From assembly GCA_011682595.1 (NCBI GenBank), contig JAACEH010000143.1, forward strand, positions 1-8,390: a DNA stretch of 8,390 bases. Direction: 5' to 3'. This document shows positions 1 to 5,786 of this stretch, piece by piece. Under the pieces are notes generated by a model. That model worked only from the letters and a program-made list of their open reading frames with translations, had not been told where the DNA came from and did no database searches. Each line of letters opens with the position of its first letter. The stretch's first letter is position 1. Source of the stretch: Anaerolineaceae bacterium. Lineage in GTDB: Bacteria > Planctomycetota > Phycisphaerae > FEN-1346 > JAACEH01. A program made the translations under genes and the position numbers.

Positions 1-1241
1 GAGAACTACTTCTGCAGCGACGCTCCGTGTCTGCCGTCGCGGGCTGCGCTGTGGAGCGGGCAGTTCGGCATTCACACCGGCCTGGTCGGCCATGGCGGCA
101 CGACGCCTGGTGGTTCTACAAGCAGTTCAACGAGATGTACAACCCGGCGGGCAAGGGCGGCAACGAGTCGGCCGAGGAAATCACCCCGACGGTCCTCAAG
201 TGGATTGAGGATAACGGCGAGCAGGACAACTGGTTTCTGCACGTCAACTACTGGGATCCGCACACTCCGTACCGGGCCCCGGAGGAGTTGGGCAACCCCT
301 TCCAGGACGACCCTCTGCCGGGGTGGCTGACCGAAGAGGTGCTGGCCCGGCATCGCAAGAAGGTCGGCCCGCACGGGGCCAGGGAAGTTGCCATGTGGGA
401 CGACCGGACGTTCGATCAGCATCCGCGGCAGGTTGGCCGGATCGAAAACATGAACGACCTGCGGAAGATGATCGACGGCTATGATTGCGGCATCCGTTAC
501 GCCGACCAGCACTGCGGCAAACTGTTCGAGGCCCTGAAGGCCAAGGGGGTTTTCGACGACCTGGTGATTATCATCAGTAGCGATCACGGCGAGTGTCTGG
601 GCGAGCTGGGCATTTACGGCGAGCACGCCACGGCCGACCAGATCACGGGGCGGATTCCGATGATTATCCGCTGGCCGGGCCGGGCCAAGGCCGGCCGGGT
701 GGACCAGGGGCTGCACCTGAACCTCGACCTGCCGGTGACGCTGGCCGAGATGCTGAACATAGAGCCGAGCCGACGCTGGGACGGGCAGAGCTACGCAACG
801 GCCCTGACCGGCGGCGCGGACACGGGGCGCGACTACCTGGTGCTGAGCCAGTGCTGCCACGTCTGCCAGCGGAGCGTGCGCTTCGGGCCGTGGATTTACA
901 TGCGGACCTACCACGACGGGTTCCACCTGTTCCCGAAGGAGATGTTGTTCAACGTGGTCGAGGACCCTCACGAGCAGAAGAACCTGGCCGGCCAGCGGCC
1001 CGACGTCTGCCGCGAGGCCGTTTACCGGCTGAGCCAGTGGCACGACGAGATGATGTTCACAATGCCCCAAGGGCACACGGTCGATCCGCTGTGGACGGTT
1101 ATAGCCGAGGGCGGCCCGTTCCACGCCCGGGGCATGCTGCCGGAGTATTGCCAGCGGCTGAAAAAGACCGATCGCGGCCATGCGGTCGAGGAACTGAAGC
1201 GTCGCCATCCTGGGGAGTTCGAGCCGCCGAAGTCCTGCTAG
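1..1241 (+). pseudogene. Sulfatase, 5'-partial, disrupted by an out-of-frame internal deletion
   Basis: Sulfatases hydrolyse sulfate esters or sulfamates using a formylglycine made from Cys or Ser in a C/S-x-P-S-R motif; planctomycetes carry many. Here that motif (C-L-P-S-R, Cys codon at 28-30) is in frame 1, followed by a family-like [10 protein letters not shown] stretch up to 102. From about 96 on, the sulfatase sequence continues in frame 3: [11 protein letters not shown], then SSDHGE (metal-binding Asp/His at codons 558-563 region) and a further GEH, ending with TAG at 1239-1241. From my memory of the family, some 40-50 residues normally separate the HGGT and AWWFY blocks; here they abut, so the frame change looks like a deletion. 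The GTG at 27 that opens the frame-3 reading is an artefact, as its first residues are out-of-frame motif. The gene begins outside the window. The substrate cannot be told. Confidence 0.82.
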
Positions 1242-1262
1242 GGATCAGGCAAAAGCAAGAAG

Positions 1263-1312
1263 AGCGAAAGCGGCCGTGGCCATTGATGTGGCTGCGGTCG
1301 CTTCTGTTTGTC
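1263..1312 (+). terminator. Possible weak terminator after the sulfatase
   Basis: AGCGA (1263-1267) pairs with TCGCT (1298-1302), with inner GC and GCC pairs, several G-U wobbles and two A-G mismatches. It is followed by a T-rich but interrupted tail. It lies about 20 bases past the sulfatase stop. The stem is imperfect, so this is a weak call. Confidence 0.3.
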
Positions 1313-1332
1313 CCGGCGGGTTCGCGGGCGCG

Positions 1333-1377
1333 AAAAAGGGGCCTTCCGTCTCCCCGCAAAAGTAGACGAAAGACCCC
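1333..1377 (-). terminator. Intrinsic terminator of the HTH-receiver gene
   Basis: Read on the minus strand, GGGGTCTTTCGTCT (1377-1364) pairs fully with AGACGGAAGGCCCC (1351-1338). That is 14 base pairs including two G-U wobbles, with a 12-base loop and then five T (1337-1333). It lies 25 bases past the stop codon of the minus-strand regulator. The wobbles pair only in the minus-strand RNA; the plus-strand RNA has mismatches there. This is the clearest terminator in the window. Confidence 0.85.
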
Positions 1378-1401
1378 GGAGGGAAACTCTAGATAATTGG
1401 A

Positions 1402-1968
1402 CTACGATAGCAGGTTCGTGGCGCTTTCAATCTCACGCACGACAGCCCGGAGATTGAAGGGCTTCGGCAGAAAGCTCTCAAAGCCGAAGCTCGTGAACTG
1501 CTGGGCGTCGCCTTCGCTGCCGCCGACGGCGATCACTCGCGTGGCGGCCAGGTCCGGGTTGCTCTTCAGCGCTTTGAGGACCGTTCGCACGTCGCAGTCC
1601 GACAAGTTCAACTCGAAGAGGATGACGTGCGGCCGAAAGCCGTCGGCCATCATCCCGGCCTCGAAAGCATTGCTGGCAACCTGGACCGAATAGCCGATGT
1701 CCCGCTCCAGACTGGTGCGGAGCAGGTCGGCCATCTCGTACTCGTCGTCGACAATCAGCACGCGGGTCACGCCGATCTCAAGGCCCTTCAGAGGAATGCC
1801 ATGAGTTCGCATGAATCGCAGAAGCTGGTCGCGTGGAATACGGCGGTCTTTACTGCCAGGAATGCGGTAGCCCTTGAGTTGACCTGAGTCGAACCACTTG
1901 GACACCGTGCGAGGACTCACTCGACAGACGCGAGCCACTTCCCCCGTAGTGTAAACGTCCTTAACCAT
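1402..1968 (-). CDS. HTH (MerR/excisionase-type) plus receiver-domain regulator with a Glu at the phospho-site
   Basis: 188 residues. Residues 5-55 form an excisionase/MerR-like helix-turn-helix (TTGEVARVCRVSPRTVSKW, then a wing rich in Arg/Lys). Residues 68-188 form a CheY-like receiver domain. Acidic pocket residues D74, D75 and E76 and the signalling Lys K169 are present. The position of the phospho-acceptor Asp is E119, 44 residues after D75, the same spacing as CheY D13 to D57, in the context V-I-L-F-E-L-N-L. The usual Thr/Ser 30 residues further on is G149. A Glu there often mimics phosphorylation, so the domain may be locked in one state or be phosphate-independent (inference). The ATG at 1966-1968 follows GGGGAGAGGG closely. 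The gene has its own promoter and terminator and no adjacent histidine kinase. This architecture, HTH before receiver, is common in planctomycetes; the target genes are unknown. Confidence 0.9.
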   Translation of the reverse strand: MVKDVYTTGEVARVCRVSPRTVSKWFDSGQLKGYRIPGSKDRRIPRDQLLRFMRTHGIPLKGLEIGVTRVLIVDDEYEMADLLRTSLERDIGYSVQVASNAFEAGMMADGFRPHVILFELNLSDCDVRTVLKALKSNPDLAATRVIAVGGSEGDAQQFTSFGFESFLPKPFNLRAVVREIESATNLLS

Positions 1969-2044
1969 CCCTCTCCCCGTAAACAGCGATGAATCTCAGC
2001 AAAAATGCACTTGACCGTGCCTGGCCCCCTTCACAGGGCACAAA

Positions 2045-2073
2045 AATATAACCCAAGAATTGCCCGCAGTCAA
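2045..2073 (-). promoter_or_regulatory. Sigma-70-type promoter of the HTH-receiver gene
   Basis: On the minus strand, TTGACT (2073-2068), a 17-base spacer and TATATT (2050-2045) match the vegetative promoter consensus at 10 of 12 positions. Transcription would start near 2038, giving a leader of about 70 bases before the ATG at 1968. Confidence 0.75.
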
Positions 2074-2074
2074 A

Positions 2075-2096
2075 TCTCAACAGCCCTTTGTTGAGA
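2075..2096. promoter_or_regulatory. Palindromic operator candidate upstream of the regulator promoter
   Basis: TCTCAACA (2075-2082) and TGTTGAGA (2089-2096) form a perfect 8-base inverted repeat around a 6-base centre. It ends one base from the -35 box, with its centre about 47 bases upstream of the predicted start, which is a usual place for an activator site. A second, smaller inverted repeat, CTTGAC/GTCAAG (2101-2106 and 2114-2119), lies just beyond. No T run follows, so a terminator is unlikely. The binding protein is unknown; autoregulation by the gene product is one option. Confidence 0.5.
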
Positions 2097-2270
2097 GGAG
2101 CTTGACGGGATCTGTCAAGAGCGGACTTCGTGACGGTCCACCGGAGGGCAAGCCCGAGAATCGCGTAACACATTGTGGCCATGTGGGTTATGCTGCATTG
2201 GCGGTGCGGCGAGATGTGTCACCCTAGGTAAGATGTGCCGGTTGCACGGTCGGAAAGCCCCTGGAAAGAC

Positions 2271-2314
2271 GGCGTCAGGATTTGTTCGGAAAAATATGAA
2301 ATCCGCCATTTTTT
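2271..2314 (+). terminator. Terminator-like hairpin on the plus strand, no known gene upstream
   Basis: GGATTT (2278-2283) pairs with AAATCC (2299-2304), and GGC (2271-2273) can pair with GCC (2305-2307) across a bulge. A run of six T follows (2309-2314). The loop is long (15 bases) and the stem AT-rich, so it is only moderately convincing. No plus-strand gene ends here; a small RNA is possible but no promoter was found. Confidence 0.3.
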
Positions 2315-2427
2315 CGATGTCGCCGGCTTGGCAGTGGTCCGACAGCGTCACAACCGGGGCACAGAGGTGCGTTCTTCTGTACTGATAAGAGCGTTATTGG
2401 CCAGTTGAGACCGGCAAAACGGCGGCA

Positions 2428-2454
2428 CCGGCTGCCTTTGAAGGCCCTTGCCGG
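2428..2454 (-). terminator. Possible terminator hairpin after the radical SAM gene
   Basis: On the minus strand, CCGGC and GCCTT (2454 onward) pair with AAGGC and GCCGG (down to 2428), leaving a 2-base loop and an uneven internal loop. It starts about 30 bases past the radical SAM stop codon. Only a four-T run follows, after a gap of several bases, so factor-independent termination is uncertain. Confidence 0.35.
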
Positions 2455-2483
2455 CCACATATTTTGCATTTTGTGTCGGGCTC

Positions 2484-4054
2484 TCACGCGCTCGGCGCCG
2501 GCTTCAGGACGTGCAGCTTGCAGACCTTGCGGAAATGGTGGCCGACGATGGACAGCGTGATGGCCTCCTGCAACAATTCTGGGTGGCGCAACTGCGTCCA
2601 TATCAGGAGCCACCAGTAGTGGAGTCGGCCATTGCTGATGACGCCCAGGTGAAACGCGGAGCGGAGGAAGGCCAGGATGTCCTGATACTGCATGCGTGTT
2701 GTCGTCTTGGGGGCCTGGTATTCCCGCAGGAAGGTCCGGATTCGCCGGTAGTAGTTCTTCGGCGAATAGATGTGATCCAGGATCTTATAGTATCCCTCGC
2801 GCAGCCGCTCGGCGCTCATCCGCGACAGGATGTTTGTCGTCCCGTCGACATTGTCTCCCGAGATCTGGCCGAGCAGCCGACCCTCGCCCTTGAGACGGTC
2901 GTAGAGCCGCGTGCCGGGCATGGCCTGAAGCAAGCCGACCATGGCCGTCACGATGCCGCTGTTCTGGATGAAGTCGATCTGCCGTTGGAAGATCGAAGGC
3001 TCGTCGCTGTCGAAGCCGACAATGAACCCCCCTGCACCTGAAGGCCGGCCCTCTGCAGGCGCTTCACGTCGGCCACCAGGTCGCGGCCCTGGTTCTGCTT
3101 CTTGTTGCACTCGGCCAGGCCCATCTCGTCGGGCGTCTCCAGGCCGATGAAGACCGTGCAGAATCCGGCCTCGACCATCATCCGCATCAGCTCCTCGTCG
3201 TCGGCCAGGTTCATCGAGACCTCGGTGTTGAACGGGATTCCGGGGTGGCTTTTCTGCCACTTGATCAGGGCCGGCAGCAACCCCGTCTTGAGGGCTTTCG
3301 GGTTGCCGATGAAGTTGTCGTCCACGAAGAAGATGCCGCTCCGCCAACCCGTGGCGTAGAGACCGTCCAACTCGGCAATGACCTGCTGCGGGGTCTTGGT
3401 GCGCGGCTTATGGCCGAACAGCGAGGTGACGTTGCAGAAGTCGCAGTTGAACGGGCAACCACGGGAAAACTGGATGCTCATCCAGCCATACCGTTTCAGG
3501 TCCATCAACTCCCACTTGGGAGCCGGCGTCTGGTGGACGTCGGGGAACTCGGGGGTAGTGTAAAGGCGTTTGGCTTTTCCTTGGGCCAGATCGGCCAGAA
3601 ACGGCGGCAGCGTCAACTCGGCTTCGTTCAACACGAAGTGATCGACCTCGTCAAACTGCTCGTACTCGACGGTAAACAGCGGCCCCCCGGCAACCACCTT
3701 CAACCCGGCCGCCTTGCAGCGGCTGATGACCAGCCGCGCGGACTCTCGCTGGATGACCATTGCGCTGACCATGGCGCAGTCGGCCCAGGCCAGATCTTTC
3801 GGGTGGAGCTTGGTGACGTTCAGGTCCACCAGTCGCATGGACCACTCTTGCGGCAACATGGCCGCAACCGTGAGCAGCCCCAGCGGCGGCGACCCGGCGC
3901 GTTTGCGGACGAACTTCAAGGCGTGCTTGAAGCTCCAGAATGTGTCGGGACACTCCGGATAAATCAGAAGGACGTTAATCGGCTTCCCTCCCAGCCACCC
4001 ACTTAAAAGATCAAGCACCGCCGCATCAGGACCATCAACCCGCCATGATACCAC
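2484..4054 (-). pseudogene. B12-binding radical SAM protein (DUF4070 type), frameshifted
   Basis: Counting from the family-like start (Ile codon 3977-3979, then NVLLIYPE), residues 1-150 are a cobalamin-binding-like Rossmann domain (VVAGGPLF at 95-102). The radical SAM domain carries the 4Fe-4S motif C175-P-F-N-C179-D-F-C182. The C-terminal part (GFIVGFDSDEPSIF onward, then a DUF4070-like tail) is in another frame. Both halves belong to one protein of about 500 residues, the usual family length. The break is at a run of six G on the coding strand (3027-3032); seven would restore QVQGGFIVGF. It resembles the hopanoid C-2 methylase group but belongs to a sister type of unknown substrate. I place the start at GTG 4052-4054, 11 bases after a strong AGGAGGTGG (4064-4072), giving a 25-residue extension. 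An AUU start at 3979 behind GGGAGG is the alternative. Sequencing error, decay or slippage could explain the frameshift. Confidence 0.8.
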
Positions 4055-4063
4055 GGCGACCGT

Positions 4064-4072
4064 CCACCTCCT
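4064..4072 (-). promoter_or_regulatory. Strong Shine-Dalgarno sequence for the radical SAM gene
   Basis: AGGAGGTGG on the minus strand is nearly a full anti-16S match. In-frame GTG (4054-4052) follows after 11 bases. An out-of-frame ATG at 4046 opens only a three-codon frame. A second, weaker site (GGGAGG) precedes the Ile codon at 3979, where family members usually begin. Confidence 0.5.
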
Positions 4073-4387
4073 AGACCAATCCGTTAAAACCATTTTGGAC
4101 GATAATTTTACAGAAGTCGGTATGAGCCACCCGGTTACGCTCTTTTTTTGTTTTTGCCCAGCCATTAACGCATCAAAATCCAACAATCCCCGTGGTATGG
4201 TCCGCACTTGCCGGGCCATGGCCGAGTGGCACGGCAGGCCGGTCAACAGCCCCGACATTTCGCAGGCCCGCTTCCCGGCCATCTTTTCATCGGGCCCATA
4301 GCCCGAACAGCGCCTGGACCGCACCACGCAAACCGCCTCCTCTTCCACCCGTATTGAGAAAAATCCGCAGCCCGGAAGGAGAACGGC
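4073..4387. other. Divergent intergenic region between the radical SAM gene and the ArsR operon
   Basis: Short open frames exist on both strands (for example 4095-4301 plus), but none has a ribosome site or a recognisable domain. An open minus frame running back to 4348 is an upstream extension of the radical SAM frame with non-protein-like composition. An A/T-rich patch (4095-4150) is a likely place for the minus-strand promoter; TAAAAT at 4110-4105 could be a -10 box, but I see no good -35 box at the right distance. Confidence 0.45.
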
Positions 4388-4416
4388 TTGACTTGGCGGC
4401 TATTCCACGATATAGT
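4388..4416 (+). promoter_or_regulatory. Sigma-70-type promoter of the ArsR-HgcAB-like operon
   Basis: TTGACT (4388-4393), a 17-base spacer and TATAGT (4411-4416) match the vegetative promoter consensus at 10 of 12 positions. The start of transcription would be near 4423, about 28 bases before the ArsR start codon. It is the only good promoter seen ahead of the five-gene operon. Confidence 0.78.
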
Positions 4417-4419
4417 GGA
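4404..4419. promoter_or_regulatory. Probable ArsR operator over the -10 box
   Basis: TCCAC (4404-4408) and GTGGA (4415-4419) form an inverted repeat around GATATA; 14 of 16 positions are symmetric. It covers the whole -10 box. ArsR/SmtB repressors typically bind short dyads overlapping their own promoter and block polymerase until metal binds. The first downstream gene is an ArsR-family repressor, which supports autoregulation (inference). Confidence 0.62.
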
Positions 4420-4439
4420 GTAGTGTTGGGCTGATTCGA

Positions 4440-4444
4440 GGGAG
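4440..4444 (+). promoter_or_regulatory. Ribosome binding site that decides the ArsR start
   Basis: GGGAG (4440-4444) directly abuts the ATG at 4445 but lies 6 bases before the ATG at 4451. The second ATG therefore has the better spacing and is taken as the start. Confidence 0.55.
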
Positions 4445-4450
4445 ATGAGT

Positions 4451-4846
4451 ATGGATCCAGAGTGCGAGGCGACGTGTTGTCCGAAGAAACCAGATCTCAA
4501 AAATCGGCCTCTGCTTACCGGGGTCCAGGCATTACCGCTTGAACAGGTTTTCAAGCTGCTCGCCAACGGCACGCGGCTGCGGATAGTGCATGCCCTTGCG
4601 CGGACCGGCGAACTATGCGTCTCGGAGATTGCCGAAGCCCTGGGCATGAAGCCCACGGCGGTCTCGAACCAGCTTCAGCGGCTGGCGGACCGGGGCATTG
4701 TCGAGCCCCGCCGAAACGGGAACCAGATTCTGTATCGTGTTATCGACCCATGCGTGGTCAAGCTTCTGGACAGCGCGTGGTGTCTCACGGAGGACGCCCG
4801 AATGCGGGCATCAGGACGGGCACCAAGAGAAAGGACCGCAACATGA
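4451..4846 (+). CDS. ArsR/SmtB-family metal-responsive repressor
   Basis: 131 residues from ATG 4451 (133 from ATG 4445). A winged-helix domain covers about residues 25-100: the sensor helix ELCVSEIAEAL, then the recognition helix KPTAVSNQLQRLADRG and a wing (EPRRNGNQILYRV). Cysteines, counted from the 4445 Met, are C7, C11, C12, C58, C103 and C113. C7, C11 and C58 fall at the same numbers as three of the four Cd/Pb ligands of CadC (C7, C11, C58, C60), with C60 replaced by Ser and an extra C12. This suggests a thiolate site for a soft metal or metalloid; which one is unknown. It heads the operon with a dyad over its promoter. Its TGA overlaps the next gene's ATG (ATGA, 4843-4846). Confidence 0.92.
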   Translation: MDPECEATCCPKKPDLKNRPLLTGVQALPLEQVFKLLANGTRLRIVHALARTGELCVSEIAEALGMKPTAVSNQLQRLADRGIVEPRRNGNQILYRVIDPCVVKLLDSAWCLTEDARMRASGRAPRERTAT

Positions 4847-5265
4847 AGGCGGGAATCGTAGCCGTTGTTCTTGCCGCCGTTGTCGTTGCCGCCGGGATCA
4901 CTTACTCGTTCATCCGCCAGGAGGATGGGCCCGTCGACCGGGGGCCTCCGGTGACGGCAGGGCCGGATAGCTCCTCGAAGATCGTCCAGGTCGATGACCT
5001 GGCCAAGAGCCCTGAAGATTTCAAGGGTCGGATCGTGCTCCGGGCAGTAGTCGTGGGCCTGAAGGAATCGGAAGGGGTGTTCGGCGTCATCGACTCCCGC
5101 GAGTTCGAGTCCTGCGGCAGGTTGACCTGCGCGGAGACCATTCTTCCCGTCAGGTTCTCCGGCCGCCTGCCCGGTCTGAAAACCGTGGTCGAGATCACCG
5201 GGCGGGTGGTTCGGGGCGAGAAGGGGCTGATCATCGACGCCGAAGGCGTGGAGGTCGCGCCGTGA
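4843..5265 (+). CDS. Membrane-anchored OB-fold-like protein with a C-x4-C pair
   Basis: 140 residues. Residues 4-24 form one strongly hydrophobic segment after MK, either a signal anchor or an uncleaved signal peptide with no lipobox Cys, so the rest is probably outside the cytoplasmic membrane. After a Pro/Gly/Ser-rich linker, residues 45-140 look like a small five-strand barrel (VDDLAKSPEDFKGRIVLRA, later TGRVVRGEKGLIIDAEGVEV), the pattern of OB-fold proteins such as the tRNA_anti-like or CcmE type. Two Cys (C91, C96, in ESCGRLTCAE) could bind a metal or form a disulfide. AAAGGA lies 7 bases before the ATG. It overlaps arsR upstream and the next gene downstream by 4 bases each. I know no named family with certainty; the role is inferred from context only. 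Confidence 0.8.
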   Translation: MKAGIVAVVLAAVVVAAGITYSFIRQEDGPVDRGPPVTAGPDSSSKIVQVDDLAKSPEDFKGRIVLRAVVVGLKESEGVFGVIDSREFESCGRLTCAETILPVRFSGRLPGLKTVVEITGRVVRGEKGLIIDAEGVEVAP

Positions 5266-5786
5266 AATGGCTGCTGGTATCGGGTGTCTTCCTGGCGGTT
5301 CTGGCCGGGCATTTCCTCTACGTCACAGGCAGCCTTTGGCCGTCAAACAAGGATGGGACATGGGCCTCCTACGAATTCGAGCGGCCCGAAGAGTCCCGTC
5401 TGAGCCGCTACATCGGGCCGGGGCAGTACTGGCTCGGCTTTTCTTACGGTCTGGCCGGAGCCTTCACCGCCATCTGCCTGGTTCGGATGATCCGCATGCG
5501 CCGGGAGTCTCTGGCCGCGTCGGCCGGGGGACTGGCCTTGGGCGGCCTGTTGTGGGCGAGCCTTTGTTTCCTGGCCGGCTGTTGCGGATCGCCGATGCTC
5601 CCGCTCTACATGGGGCTCCTGGGACCGAAGTTTCTTGGCCTCACCAGGCCCCTGACCTTCGCCCTGACGCTCCTCTCGATTGTGATCGGTTACGCCTGGA
5701 TGCTCAAGCGGTCCCGAAAGGTGGTAGCGAACAATGTCAACACTAGTCTACATGAAAATGCTGGAGCAGACCCCGGCCAAGTATGA
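5262..5786 (+). CDS. Small integral membrane protein with a vicinal Cys pair
   Basis: 174 residues starting at GTG 5262, overlapping the previous stop (GTGA). Four hydrophobic segments are visible at about 3-23, 56-76, 85-106 and 129-148. The loop between the first two (about 24-55) is polar. C107 and C108 sit at the end of the third segment in FLAGCCGSPMLPLYMGLLG, followed by two Pro. Vicinal Cys near a membrane segment recall mercuric transporters of the MerT type, but there is no overall match, so transport or thiol binding of a soft metal is only a suggestion. The last 30 residues are polar and overlap the next gene by 53 bases, so their sequence is constrained by two frames. No named family recognised. 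Confidence 0.82.
   Translation: MKWLLVSGVFLAVLAGHFLYVTGSLWPSNKDGTWASYEFERPEESRLSRYIGPGQYWLGFSYGLAGAFTAICLVRMIRMRRESLAASAGGLALGGLLWASLCFLAGCCGSPMLPLYMGLLGPKFLGLTRPLTFALTLLSIVIGYAWMLKRSRKVVANNVNTSLHENAGADPGQV

Larger units (their letters stand above)
1969..2483. other. Gene-free stretch between the regulator and radical SAM genes
   Basis: The right-hand end of the regulator transcript (leader, promoter, palindrome) occupies 1969-2119. From 2120 to 2483 the only open frames are short, have no recognisable domains and overlap on both strands. The part before 2484 would be the 3' untranslated region of the minus-strand radical SAM gene. Two hairpins in it are listed separately. I recognise no RNA gene. 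Confidence 0.6.

Noticed and set aside
72..1208. Long minus-strand open frame opposite the sulfatase
   Set aside because: It mirrors the codon periodicity of the sulfatase in GC-rich DNA and contains no recognisable domain.
593..1396. Second plus-strand open frame inside the sulfatase
   Set aside because: Arg/Pro-rich reading of another frame of the sulfatase.
2484..4054. Naming the radical SAM gene as hopanoid C-2 methylase (hpnP)
   Set aside because: The domain order is alike, but the N-terminal LIYPECPDTFWSFKHAL type block marks a different branch, and no hopanoid genes are nearby.
4095..4301. Plus-strand 68-codon open frame in the divergent region
   Set aside because: No ribosome site, no domain, ordinary base composition of intergenic DNA.
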